A DNA stretch of 64,000 nt. It comes from Anaerolinea thermophila UNI-1 (GTDB lineage Bacteria > Chloroflexota > Anaerolineae > Anaerolineales > Anaerolineaceae). The DNA lies in NCBI RefSeq assembly GCF_000199675.1, contig NC_014960.1, positions 3,348,001-3,412,000 on the forward strand, written 5' to 3'. The notes below the pieces were generated by a model, which saw nothing but the letters and a program-made list of their open reading frames with translations, did no database searches and was not told where the DNA came from. Shown here in pieces: positions 23,522 to 31,861 of the stretch. How positions within the stretch are numbered: position 1 is the stretch's first letter; each line of letters starts with the position of its first letter. The translations under genes and the position numbers were made by a program.

Positions 23522-24651
23522 CACAAGGGCAAAATCCTTTCGAGAAAAATTTGCCAGTTTCCCCCGAAAATTGCAGCAAGATCAGATTCATTATACCCGG
23601 CTTCTGCCAGGATATCCGCCAGTTTGGGCAGGTCGGCAATGGTATCCACCTCGGCGGGGATGCGTGCCCGCCCAAAGCCGCCGTCCAGGTCGGTGCCCAA
23701 TGCCACATGGCGGGCGTCTCCGGCAATCTGGCAGATGTGATCCACGTGCGCGGCTACATGCTTCAGGGTGGTGCTCTCGCGCGGATCGCCGGCAGACCAA
23801 CCCGGTCTCAGCCAGCGGCTGTTCAGGGCAATGCCGATGACGCCGTCGCGCTCGACGATGCGGCGAATTTGCAGGTCGCTGAGCAGGCGCTGGTTGTCGT
23901 CCTGGCGGGCAAGCGCACGGCAGGCAGTATGCGAAGCGCACAGGTTGCCCTCAAAGCGATCCAGCGCCTGGAGAGAGGATTTTTCGTTCATGTGCGCCAG
24001 ATCCAGTCCCATGCCCAAATCGGCAAGGATGTCCAGCAGTTCCCAGCCCTCGCGGGTGAAGGCTTCAGCATCGCGGTTGGAGCCGCAAAAGCGCCCACCT
24101 GCCCATACCGGCGCCACCAGACGCACCCCCTGTGCGGCGTACGCCTCGATTTCTCGGGGTTCGCGCAGTCCCTCGGCGCCTTCCATCATCACCACCAGCC
24201 CGATGGGCGGGTAGGCAGACGCGGGGTGTTCAGCCCGCTCTTCCCCGGTGGCAGGGGCAGAAGCAAAGGCTTGCCATGCCTTAATCACCTGTTGCAGGTC
24301 GCGGCGGCTGGTCACCTGTCGGAAGATTGCGGGGTGATCCTCGCACCAGCGGCGGTACACATCCAGTTGTGCCGTCCAGCGCTGGCGGGCTTCCTGCGGG
24401 GTGCGGTACACCTGCGTTTCCCACGCTTCCAGCACACCCGCACGCACCACGAACAAACTGGCAATCACCAGCGCGGTGTGCCCCTTTTGCAGTTCAGGCA
24501 CTGCCACGGTGCACTCCCCGTTGTTGCGCTGAGGTGTCAGCGTGCCGCGCTCCATTTCGCGGATTTCATCCACAGAACGGAACAGGTCACGCCCAAAGGT
24601 GAGCGCGCTGTACGCCAGATCAAGGTGACCGTCAATCATCCAGTGAATCAT
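23521..24651 (-). CDS. Membrane dipeptidase (renal dipeptidase family, M19)
   Basis: 376 aa. The metal ligands of the M19 family are visible: MIDGHLDLAYSA (His-x-Asp), VVMMEGAEGL (bridging Glu), GLDLAHMNEKS and CASHTACRAL (His ligands), and ALGTDLDGGFG near the C-terminus. It should hydrolyse dipeptides, possibly D-amino-acid containing ones, with two zinc ions. Despite the family name there is no signal peptide here. ATG 24651 or ATG 24639 both precede the conserved DGH; neither has a strong Shine-Dalgarno. The gene begins about 20 nt after the S1 terminator. Confidence 0.88.
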   Translation of the reverse strand: MIHWMIDGHLDLAYSALTFGRDLFRSVDEIREMERGTLTPQRNNGECTVAVPELQKGHTALVIASLFVVRAGVLEAWETQVYRTPQEARQRWTAQLDVYRRWCEDHPAIFRQVTSRRDLQQVIKAWQAFASAPATGEERAEHPASAYPPIGLVVMMEGAEGLREPREIEAYAAQGVRLVAPVWAGGRFCGSNRDAEAFTREGWELLDILADLGMGLDLAHMNEKSSLQALDRFEGNLCASHTACRALARQDDNQRLLSDLQIRRIVERDGVIGIALNSRWLRPGWSAGDPRESTTLKHVAAHVDHICQIAGDARHVALGTDLDGGFGRARIPAEVDTIADLPKLADILAEAGYNESDLAAIFGGNWQIFLERILPL

Positions 24652-24670
24652 GGGACTGTGCAGAGAGGAA

Positions 24671-24703
24671 AAAAAGAGCGCACCGGCGACGATGCGCTCT
24701 TTT
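24671..24703 (-). terminator. Intrinsic terminator of rpsA
   Basis: Stem AAAAGAGCGCA/TGCGCTCTTTT with a 10-base loop, followed on the minus strand by TTTTTTT. Confidence 0.9.
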
Positions 24704-24718
24704 CCATCGCATGAGAAA

Positions 24719-25945
24719 CTAGGCTTCTTCAGAAGTGTCCAGGTCTTTGAGGGCTTCTTCGAGTGCCTGCCAGTCGAGGTCGGTGTAGGCTTGGGAGTCC
24801 ACACGGCGCAGGCTCAAGCCAATGCGGTGATTTTCGGGGTCAATCTTGACGATGCGCAGGGTGACTTTATCGCCCTCTTTGAGCACCTCTTTGGGGTGTT
24901 CAATGCGCTTTTCGCTGATTTCGGAGATGTGAATCAAGCCCTCAATATCCTCGTCCAGTTTGGCAAAAGCGCCGAACTTGGTCAGACGGGTGATCACGCC
25001 TTCCACCAGCATGCCCACCTGATACTTGGCGGCGCGCTCCAGCCAGGGGTCGCCCTGGGTCTGGCGGATGGACAGCCCAATGCGGCGCTTTTCGCGGTCC
25101 ACACTGATGACCTTGACCTTGACTTCCTGCCCCACCTGCAGCACCTCACTGGGGTGTTTGATGCGATCCCACGAAATTTCGGAGAGGTGCACCAGACCAT
25201 CGGCGCCGCTGATGTTGACGAAAGCGCCAAAGTCTGCCAGGCTGGTGACGCGCCCGGTGCGGATTTCGCCCTCAGCGAGGGTCTCGATGACGCGCTCTTT
25301 GAGCGTCTCGCGGGTTTCGGGGGTTGCCACGCGCTCGGAAAGAATCAGGCGGCGGCGTTCGCGGTCTACTTCAATGACGCACACGTCAATCTCTTCGCCC
25401 ACCATCTTGCTCCAGCGCTGTTCAGGGCTTTCGCCACTGCCCATCGAGGCACGCCGGGAAAGGCTGATTTGAGACGCCGGTACAAAACCGCGCAATCCAT
25501 GAACGGGGACAATCAAACCACCTTTGTTGTAACCGGTAATTTTCGAGTGGTAAACCTCTTTGGTCTCCCGCATCTGCTCGGCCTTTTGCCAGTCGCTTTC
25601 TTCGCGGGCTTTCATGTAAGAGAGGACAATATTGCCATTGGAGTCTTCGGGGCGCACCACGTACACCAGAATCTTCTGGTTGACCTGCAGGGTTTCGCGA
25701 ATTTCAGGGGGGATAGCTTCCAGTTCGCGCCCGCTGATCACACCTTCCGATTTGGTGCCCACGCTGACTAAAATTTGTTGAGGGGTAATGCTTGCAATCA
25801 CGCCGGTGCGGATTTCGCCCTCTTTGGGCAAATCCAGCCCCAAGCCTTCCTTCTCCAGCAAGGAAGCCATGTTGTCATGGTTCTCGGCGTTGTCTTGCGT
25901 TTGCTGGGGCATTCCCTGCTCGAGTTGGGTATCTTTCTCGTCCAT
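24719..25945 (-). CDS. rpsA: 30S ribosomal protein S1
   Basis: 408 aa with four S1 RNA-binding domains at about 39-113, 130-208, 226-295 and 309-382 (GRVTSLADFGAFVNISG, GLVHLSEISWDRIKHP, GVITRLTKFGAFAKLDEDI, GLIHISEIS). The proteobacterial protein has six; four is normal for many other phyla. It supports initiation on weakly structured or poorly ribosome-bound messages. The gene has its own promoter (25984-26012), CCTCCGGAG 11 nt before ATG 25945, and a strong terminator, so it is transcribed alone or with limited read-through into the dipeptidase gene. Confidence 0.93.
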   Translation of the reverse strand: MDEKDTQLEQGMPQQTQDNAENHDNMASLLEKEGLGLDLPKEGEIRTGVIASITPQQILVSVGTKSEGVISGRELEAIPPEIRETLQVNQKILVYVVRPEDSNGNIVLSYMKAREESDWQKAEQMRETKEVYHSKITGYNKGGLIVPVHGLRGFVPASQISLSRRASMGSGESPEQRWSKMVGEEIDVCVIEVDRERRRLILSERVATPETRETLKERVIETLAEGEIRTGRVTSLADFGAFVNISGADGLVHLSEISWDRIKHPSEVLQVGQEVKVKVISVDREKRRIGLSIRQTQGDPWLERAAKYQVGMLVEGVITRLTKFGAFAKLDEDIEGLIHISEISEKRIEHPKEVLKEGDKVTLRIVKIDPENHRIGLSLRRVDSQAYTDLDWQALEEALKDLDTSEEA

Positions 25946-25983
25946 ACAACTAGTTTCTCCGGAGGTAGTAGAATTTCAGGTTG

Positions 25984-26012
25984 ATTATAAAGGTGAATCA
26001 CCCTTTTGGCAA
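25984..26012 (-). promoter_or_regulatory. Promoter of rpsA
   Basis: TTGCCA (26012-26007), exactly 17-nt spacer, TATAAT (25989-25984). The spacer contains the near-palindrome GGTGAATCACC. The leader is about 35 nt. Confidence 0.7.
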
Positions 26013-26038
26013 CCCTGCAATGGTTTCATTTAAAAGAT

Positions 26039-26050
26039 GGGGCATGCCCC
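26039..26050 (-). terminator. Possible short terminator after the radical SAM gene
   Basis: Perfect palindrome GGGGCATGCCCC followed on the minus strand by ATCTTTTAAA. The stem is short and the loop minimal. Confidence 0.4.
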
Positions 26051-26053
26051 TTG

Positions 26054-27355
26054 TTAAATCTTGGCGTTGGAGAGGCGCGTCTCCGGGTTGCGCAGGGCTT
26101 CGCTGCTCTGCACAGCCCGCCGCGCCTGATCGCGCACGCGGTTGATGCTGGAGAAAAATTCGCGCATCAGCACCACCAGCAGGTAACGCCCGCGCGGCGT
26201 GAGGGTGATGGCTTCGGCGTTGTTTTCGGCAAAGGCACCGGCTTTTTCGAAAGCCAGCAACTCCAATGGCAGGCAGTGTTCAATGGGTTTGCCGAAATCG
26301 CGTTCCCACTGGCGTTTATCCAGCCGCAAGCCGAACAAATCCATCATGAAGCGGTAACGCATCTGATCCAGACGGCTGAAGCGGCGTTTTCCGGCAATGG
26401 GGGCATGTCGTTCGCTCACCCAGCGCTGGTAAGATTGCAGAGAGAAGGTGTTCACCAGCAAGGTGCCGTTGAGGTAACTGAACGAACCCGAGCCCACCCC
26501 GACATATTCCTCACTTTTGACAATGTACTCGTCAATCAACGATTTACCCTTGCGGGAGAACGTCCAGGCGGTGGAGAGTTCGAAGACGCTGGAAAGCGTC
26601 TCGACAATGTGTTCGTACATTTCCGCCTCGCGGGAAAATTCCACCGTTCCCACCGTCTTTTCCAATGCGCGCCGTACTGAGGGCGAGGTCATCAGCGGGT
26701 AAGCGGTAATCTGCGTGGCACCCGATTCCAGCGCCAGGCGCAAATCGCGGTCAATGCTGGCAAGGTCCTGCCCCGGGAAGTTAAAGATGAGGTCAATGTT
26801 AAAGGCGTTGAAAGCCGGAGCCGTGCGCTGAACACGCTCAAGGATTTCTTTCCCCGAGCCAAAGCGGTCGTAGCGGTTGATGCGCCGGAGCAGGTCGTCA
26901 TCAAAAGACTGCACCCCCACCGAAAGCCGTTGCACGCGCGGCGCCAGCAGATCAATCAGGCGCTCATCCAGATGGTTGGGGTTGGTCTCACAGGATACCT
27001 CGCGCACCCCGAACAAGTCGCGCGCCAGATCAATGATTTGCACCAGTTCGTCCATCAAAATCGTCGGCGTGCCCCCGCCAATGTAGAGGGTGTCGAAGGT
27101 GTAGCCCCGCTTCGCCACCATGCGCATCTCTTCCCGCAGAGAACTGAAGTACTGGCGGGCTTTGCGCTCGTCAAACAGAAAACGGTTAAAGGAACAATAC
27201 GGGCATAAACTCTCACAGAAAGGCACATGCGCATAAAGCATATAGGCCTTCCCGTTTTGAGGGGCGGGCAGTTGGGGCTGATGCTCCGATTTCAGGTTAA
27301 GCAAAACCCCCGAAGCCAGACGAAAGGTGGTGGAGAAGAGGGTGTCAGGTATCAT
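26054..27355 (-). CDS. HemN/HemW-family radical SAM protein (coproporphyrinogen III oxidase-like)
   Basis: 433 aa. The radical SAM cluster motif is Cys47-x3-Cys51-x2-Cys54 (HVPFCESLCPYCSF), followed by IGGGTPTIL and SVGVQSFDDDLLRRINR as in HemN-type enzymes. A true HemN would take part in anaerobic haem synthesis; HemW-like members are haem chaperones, and others degrade or modify haem. The sequence does not decide between these, and no haem gene is adjacent. ATG 27355 has a TATAAT at 27394-27389 and a short leader. Confidence 0.85.
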   Translation of the reverse strand: MIPDTLFSTTFRLASGVLLNLKSEHQPQLPAPQNGKAYMLYAHVPFCESLCPYCSFNRFLFDERKARQYFSSLREEMRMVAKRGYTFDTLYIGGGTPTILMDELVQIIDLARDLFGVREVSCETNPNHLDERLIDLLAPRVQRLSVGVQSFDDDLLRRINRYDRFGSGKEILERVQRTAPAFNAFNIDLIFNFPGQDLASIDRDLRLALESGATQITAYPLMTSPSVRRALEKTVGTVEFSREAEMYEHIVETLSSVFELSTAWTFSRKGKSLIDEYIVKSEEYVGVGSGSFSYLNGTLLVNTFSLQSYQRWVSERHAPIAGKRRFSRLDQMRYRFMMDLFGLRLDKRQWERDFGKPIEHCLPLELLAFEKAGAFAENNAEAITLTPRGRYLLVVLMREFFSSINRVRDQARRAVQSSEALRNPETRLSNAKI

Positions 27356-27388
27356 TGCAGGCGCCTTTTAATCCAAAAATTGAATGTT

Positions 27389-27394
27389 ATTATA
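27389..27394 (-). promoter_or_regulatory. -10 box TATAAT of the radical SAM gene
   Basis: TATAAT on the minus strand, about 33 nt from ATG 27355. The -35 region is weak. Confidence 0.5.
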
Positions 27395-27479
27395 GCCCCA
27401 AAACCTCCATTTGAAACAATAGACAAACGTACAAGATTTTACATGTCAAAATATATGTTACACCGCACCGATTCATCCC

Positions 27480-27595
27480 AAAACAAAAACACAGTCCGCA
27501 GAGAAAGTACCACGGACTGTGAGTTAAATCGCGATTGCCGGGGACGCCGACCCCGGCAATCTTAAAAGGAGGAGAAGAAGAGAAGTCGCCCTTGA
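27480..27595 (-). ncRNA. Candidate small RNA of about 115 nt
   Basis: The gap 27356-27806 has no convincing coding frame but contains a complete small transcription unit on the minus strand: TATAAT at 27606-27601, expected start near 27594, an unpaired CU-rich stretch (TTCTCTTCTTCTCCTCC, within 27583-27566), a perfect 11-bp hairpin (GATTGCCGGGG/CCCCGGCAATC, 27533-27561) and a 9-bp terminator hairpin (CACAGTCCG/CGGACTGTG, 27490-27521) followed by TTTTTGTTTT. The CU-rich segment is complementary to Shine-Dalgarno sequences, as in known regulatory RNAs with C/U-rich loops. I recognise no named RNA family. Confidence 0.6.
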
Positions 27596-27600
27596 CTGCT

Positions 27601-27606
27601 ATTATA
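27601..27606 (-). promoter_or_regulatory. -10 box TATAAT of the candidate small RNA
   Basis: Perfect TATAAT on the minus strand, no clear -35. Direct repeats at 27643-27670 lie upstream. Confidence 0.5.
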
Positions 27607-27642
27607 GGCAACCTCAGTTAGAAAATCTTGACGAAAAACAAA

Positions 27643-27670
27643 CGATTCCCCTACGATTCCCCTACGATTT
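27643..27670. repeat. Tandem 11-base repeats upstream of the small RNA
   Basis: CGATTCCCCTA occurs twice in direct tandem (27643-27664), followed by a partial third copy (CGATTTT). It lies about 50-75 nt upstream of the expected start of the small RNA and may be an operator. Confidence 0.6.
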
Positions 27671-27727
27671 TCATGGACACTCCCATTCACCCCGATACGG
27701 CTGGCTGGCAGGGAATCCGCTCCTGCA

Positions 27728-27745
27728 CCGGCTGAGCCTGCCGAA
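27728..27745. repeat. Short family A repeat
   Basis: CCGGCTGAGCCTGCCGAA, one half-site, downstream of the large M23-like gene. Confidence 0.45.
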
Positions 27746-27806
27746 ACCCAATCAAAATCCCCCGCGGGGCACATTCTCCGCGGGGGATGAAAGCCTCAAA
27801 GCCTTC

Positions 27807-30800
27807 TCAGCGCCCGATGAGGGGAAGGAAGAGCGCCTGCGTGTTGCCAACATACAGACGGTAGCGCACGTCCTCGCCCCACAGGCGCGCATCCACGGCG
27901 CGGATTTCCAGTTCATAGCGTCCGCTGGCAGGGGCTTTCCAGCGCAGAGCAGTGGATTCGCCCAGACCGCTCGCGCTCTGCTCCAGCAGAGGCGTGGCAC
28001 TGCCCGCCGCGTACAGGCGCACCTGCACCGCCGCGCCGCCGCCCTGCGAGAGAATCAGCACGCCTATATCCTCGCCCGCGCTGGCATCAAACGCCACCCA
28101 GTCCACATCGTTCTGGCACAGACGGCGCTCGGTGGGCGCGGCGTTGAGCAACTGCACGGGGATACCGCTCCCGCGCACGCCATCGGTGGCATCGAAGGCA
28201 TCGGGCGTGCAGGCACCGTTGAAGGTCACCGTGGCTTCGGCGCGGTTGGGGTAGTCTTCCATATTCCCGGCGCGATCCACGGCGCGCATCTGGAACTCGA
28301 ACTTGCCCGGCGAGAGCAGGAACCAGCCGCCGCGCAGGTGGGCAGGGAAGGTGGTCGGGTAGTTTTGCCAGGCACCGCCCGGCGTGCGGTACTGGAACTC
28401 AAAGCGTTCGATGTCGTTCTCGTAGTCCTGCGCCTGCCAGGTGAGGTACACCGCCGTGCTGTTGACCGTGTCGTTGCGGGCATCCAGCGCGCTGGAAGGG
28501 GCAGTCTTGTCGGGCTGAAGGTCGGCAATCAGCAAGCCGTTGCTCCCGCCGCTGGCGTTGGTCGCCAGAATGTAGAAGGCGCTCCCGCTGGTATCTTCGG
28601 TGGGGTTGAAGATTGCCCACCAGCCATCGGCAGGGGTGGTATCGCTGGCAAATTTGACCCAGGGGCGGTTCTGCCAGTCGGCGGGATGCCAGTAGAAATC
28701 CACCCGCGTGATGCCGCCGCCCAGCGGATCATCCTGCACCGCCGTTTCGACGATGAAGGGGATGATGGGCAGTTTCTTCGGGTCGGGGGGCTGAGTCAGC
28801 GTCAGCGAGAGCGGACGCACCGCTCCGTTCTGCACGGCGCTCAAATTCAGGTCGTAGAGGTGGTTGGCATCGCCCGCCCCGGGATGATTCCACGCCCGCA
28901 CACGGATGTAGTACGTCCCCGTGCGCGGCAGGGTGGTGACGATGAGCGAATCGGTGTTTTCCTGCACCTTCTCATCATCGTTTTCCGCCACCACGTCCAC
29001 TCCACTGGAGTCCAGCAGGGAGACGAAGGTATCCAGCACACTGCCGGGCTTGTCGTGGTAGGCGTTCAGGTCAATGCGCACGGTTGCACCCGCCGAACCG
29101 CTGAAGGAATAGTAATCCACATCTCCGCCGGGACAGATGGTCAAATCGGTGAGGGTTTGCCCGAAAGCGATGGACTGAGCGGTTGCCGGGCTGTTGTTGC
29201 CGTCGGCGCAGTTAGGCGGCGTGTCGGTGGTGATGCTGACATCGTCCACCGCCCAGCCGTACCCGCCGTTGTTCAGCGCGTCCACCGTGTCAAAGTGGAA
29301 GCGGATGCGCACCGTCCTGCCCTTGTAGGCATCCAGCGAAATGGCGGGGCTGTCCAGCCAGAGAATGTGCTGAGAGTCATCGCTGAACTGGTACAGGTCG
29401 GTAAACGCTCCGCCATCCACCGAAATCTGCACCCGCCGCTGGTCGTAGTACTTACTGCCAAAGGTCTGAATGGAGTACACCCAGCCTTCCACATCGCTGA
29501 AGGACTTAAAGCGCAGGTAGGCGGTTTGATCGGCGGGCAGGGTGATGGGCGGTGAGGTCAGGTCGCCGGCGCGGTAGGTAGAGTCGTTGAAGGATGTGCC
29601 GTTGGAGAACGTCCAGGCTTTGGTGGAGGGTTTGCCGGTGCGTTCCACCTGGCGCAGGCTCCACAATCCGGTGGCTGTCCAGTTAGAGGTATCGCCCTCA
29701 AAGTCAAAGGTCACCGGCGCGGAGAGGGGCGCAGGCGCAGGCAGGCTTGCCGCATCCACCGTAAAGGTCAGGTCGGTGCTGTTGGTAGTGCCCTGTCCCT
29801 GCGCGGTGACAATCCAGGTGTAGGTGCCTGCCGGCAGGTTGCCCACCGACCAGGTGTGGGTATTGGCGGCAGGCATGGATTTCACCTCGGTACTGCCTTG
29901 CATGAGGCGCGCGGTGAAGGTGGGCGCGCCCTCGCCGCCCGTCCACGCCAGCACCAGCGAATCGGTGCTTTTCGGGTTGGCGGGGTTGGGGGTGGTGGCA
30001 GAGTTGCCGTTGGGGTCAATCAGATTGCCGGGGAAGGTCAGGAAAGGCTCATCCACCTGATTGGTGCAGGGCTGGATAACAATGGAAGAGACTGTCTTGG
30101 CACCGATGCGGTTATCGCTCAGGTTGGCGTCGCTGGCGTTGAAGGTCTCACTGCGCCCGAAGGGGTTGGCGTTGTCGGGTTCGTAGAGGGTAGCGCAGGT
30201 GCCGCTGGCAACCTGAACGGACTGGATGGCATCGTTCAGCGTGCCCAGCGCGCTGGCGTTGTGCTGACCCGCGCCCAGTTTCAGGCAGGCGCCGCCGAAC
30301 TGCGGCTCGGCGTACACACCGATTTGTCCGCTGGAAGGGGCGCAGGCAGGCGCAGGCGGCGGGGTGGAAGAGGAAGTGCAGGAAGCGTTCTTGAAAATCT
30401 GCCGCAAACCGGTGAAGCGCTCTGCCCAGTTGCCTTCCACATCGAAGATGCGCACCGCCAGCGAAATGGGTCCATCGGGGATGCCCGCCGAGCACAGGTC
30501 AAAGTCTTTGGCAAACACGCCGTTGCCCACATCGGCGTTGCCCAGCGTGCGCCAGGTGCCGTCGTAGTTCACCAGCACCTGCACGCGGGCAATGCCCAGA
30601 TTATCGCGCGCCGTACCGCTCACCGAGAGGGTGCGGCTGGTGAGGGTTGCCCAGGGGAAGGGGGTATCCAGCGAGCCGGTTGGCGGGTTGGCACCCACAT
30701 TGCTGGAAGTCAGGTAGTCGTCATCGCTCCCGCCCTTCTTGCCGTCGGGACCCATCGAACATTCCGTGCCGTACGAGGGGTGGTTGATGGTCTCGGCGCA

Positions 30801-31796
30801 GGTGCGCGGCTCACCGCCGTTGAACGGCACATCGCTGAAGAGGATGCGCACCGATGCTCCCCACGAGTAGGCACTGTTGGTGGGCGAGGTGTACACGTGG
30901 AAGTGCAGGTGGTGATCCGTGCTGTAGCCGGTATCGTCCACGTTGCCGATGTACGTCCCCTGCGGGACGTAGGTGCCCACCGTCAGATTGTCGGGGATGG
31001 AGTTGTACGCCAGGTGGTAGTAAAGTTGATAGGTGGTAGGCACGGTGGAGTCATCCTGCAGAACCAGGTAATTGGTGCAGGATGTACTGCCGTTGGGGCA
31101 AGACTCTTTGTAGGCTTTCACCACTCCGCCCTTGGATGCCAGCAGGGGGAACATGCGGTTGGTGGAGTCGGGATTCCAGAAGTCGTAAGCGTAGCGGCAG
31201 TAGGTTTCGGAGCAGGAATTGTAGTCCAGGAAATGCCCGACACTGCCGGTAATCTTGATGTTCAGCGCCTTCGACCAGGGCAGTTTGTAGCCGGTGAAGG
31301 TCTGCACGGCGGCTTTCTCCATGGCTTCCTGCTGTTCCAGGTAGAACTGCTCCACCTCGGGGTCGCGCAGTTCGGCGGGCAGGCTGGTGAGTTGGCGGGC
31401 AAAGTCGCGGGCGGTTTGCAGGGTTACCTGCCATTCATCGGACTGCGCCAGCAAGCCCTGCGGGTTGCGGGCAATTGCCAGTCCCGGCTCGGTGCCGATG
31501 ACCTCGCCGGTATCGGGGTCGCGGAATCCCAGCCAGATAAGCGCCGTGCGCCCGTCGGCGGAGTAGAAAATCTCATTGACCTCGGTCTCGTAAATCATCA
31601 TGCCCAGGGCGCTGGGGCGTTTGGCTTGCACCTCGCGGGCAACCGCCGTGCGCAGAGCTTCGTCAATGGCGGGCGGGGGCGGGGTTTGGGCTTGCACCAC
31701 ACCGGCACGCAACCGCTCCGCCGAGTGCAAAATCATCCATAAGAAAGCGGCGGCAATCGCCAGCGTCAGGGCAGATAATCCGAATAAACGTCTCAT
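27807..31796 (-). CDS. Large secreted multidomain protein with M23-type peptidase domain
   Basis: 1329 aa. A signal peptide covers about 1-36 (cleavage near VVQAQ). The region about 185-330 resembles LytM/M23 peptidases: Asp205 in YAYDFWNPD and His298-x-His300 in HHLHFHVYTS. A Big-like/Fn-like segment follows, then βγ-crystallin-like residues (IGVYAEPQFGGACLKL), a jelly-roll-like region (VTFDFEGDTSNWTATG), a pre-peptidase C-terminal domain at about 860-970 (DVDYYSFSGSAGATVRIDL) and a further β-rich module. It ends in LFLPLIGR. It probably acts outside the cell on peptidoglycan or protein. AAGGAG lies 5 nt before ATG 31796. It follows holA by 65 nt and may be co-transcribed. Confidence 0.82.
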   Translation of the reverse strand: MRRLFGLSALTLAIAAAFLWMILHSAERLRAGVVQAQTPPPPAIDEALRTAVAREVQAKRPSALGMMIYETEVNEIFYSADGRTALIWLGFRDPDTGEVIGTEPGLAIARNPQGLLAQSDEWQVTLQTARDFARQLTSLPAELRDPEVEQFYLEQQEAMEKAAVQTFTGYKLPWSKALNIKITGSVGHFLDYNSCSETYCRYAYDFWNPDSTNRMFPLLASKGGVVKAYKESCPNGSTSCTNYLVLQDDSTVPTTYQLYYHLAYNSIPDNLTVGTYVPQGTYIGNVDDTGYSTDHHLHFHVYTSPTNSAYSWGASVRILFSDVPFNGGEPRTCAETINHPSYGTECSMGPDGKKGGSDDDYLTSSNVGANPPTGSLDTPFPWATLTSRTLSVSGTARDNLGIARVQVLVNYDGTWRTLGNADVGNGVFAKDFDLCSAGIPDGPISLAVRIFDVEGNWAERFTGLRQIFKNASCTSSSTPPPAPACAPSSGQIGVYAEPQFGGACLKLGAGQHNASALGTLNDAIQSVQVASGTCATLYEPDNANPFGRSETFNASDANLSDNRIGAKTVSSIVIQPCTNQVDEPFLTFPGNLIDPNGNSATTPNPANPKSTDSLVLAWTGGEGAPTFTARLMQGSTEVKSMPAANTHTWSVGNLPAGTYTWIVTAQGQGTTNSTDLTFTVDAASLPAPAPLSAPVTFDFEGDTSNWTATGLWSLRQVERTGKPSTKAWTFSNGTSFNDSTYRAGDLTSPPITLPADQTAYLRFKSFSDVEGWVYSIQTFGSKYYDQRRVQISVDGGAFTDLYQFSDDSQHILWLDSPAISLDAYKGRTVRIRFHFDTVDALNNGGYGWAVDDVSITTDTPPNCADGNNSPATAQSIAFGQTLTDLTICPGGDVDYYSFSGSAGATVRIDLNAYHDKPGSVLDTFVSLLDSSGVDVVAENDDEKVQENTDSLIVTTLPRTGTYYIRVRAWNHPGAGDANHLYDLNLSAVQNGAVRPLSLTLTQPPDPKKLPIIPFIVETAVQDDPLGGGITRVDFYWHPADWQNRPWVKFASDTTPADGWWAIFNPTEDTSGSAFYILATNASGGSNGLLIADLQPDKTAPSSALDARNDTVNSTAVYLTWQAQDYENDIERFEFQYRTPGGAWQNYPTTFPAHLRGGWFLLSPGKFEFQMRAVDRAGNMEDYPNRAEATVTFNGACTPDAFDATDGVRGSGIPVQLLNAAPTERRLCQNDVDWVAFDASAGEDIGVLILSQGGGAAVQVRLYAAGSATPLLEQSASGLGESTALRWKAPASGRYELEIRAVDARLWGEDVRYRLYVGNTQALFLPLIGR

Positions 31797-31861
31797 GCCA
31801 TCTCCTTAACTCTACAAACAATTCCCTCTGCAAGGCGTGCGGTGGAGGTCGGGAGAGGGCT

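Noticed and set aside
27390..27611. A 73-codon minus-strand frame over the small RNA region
   Set aside because: Cys/Phe-rich with no ribosome binding site, and it crosses both hairpins. The non-coding reading explains the region better.
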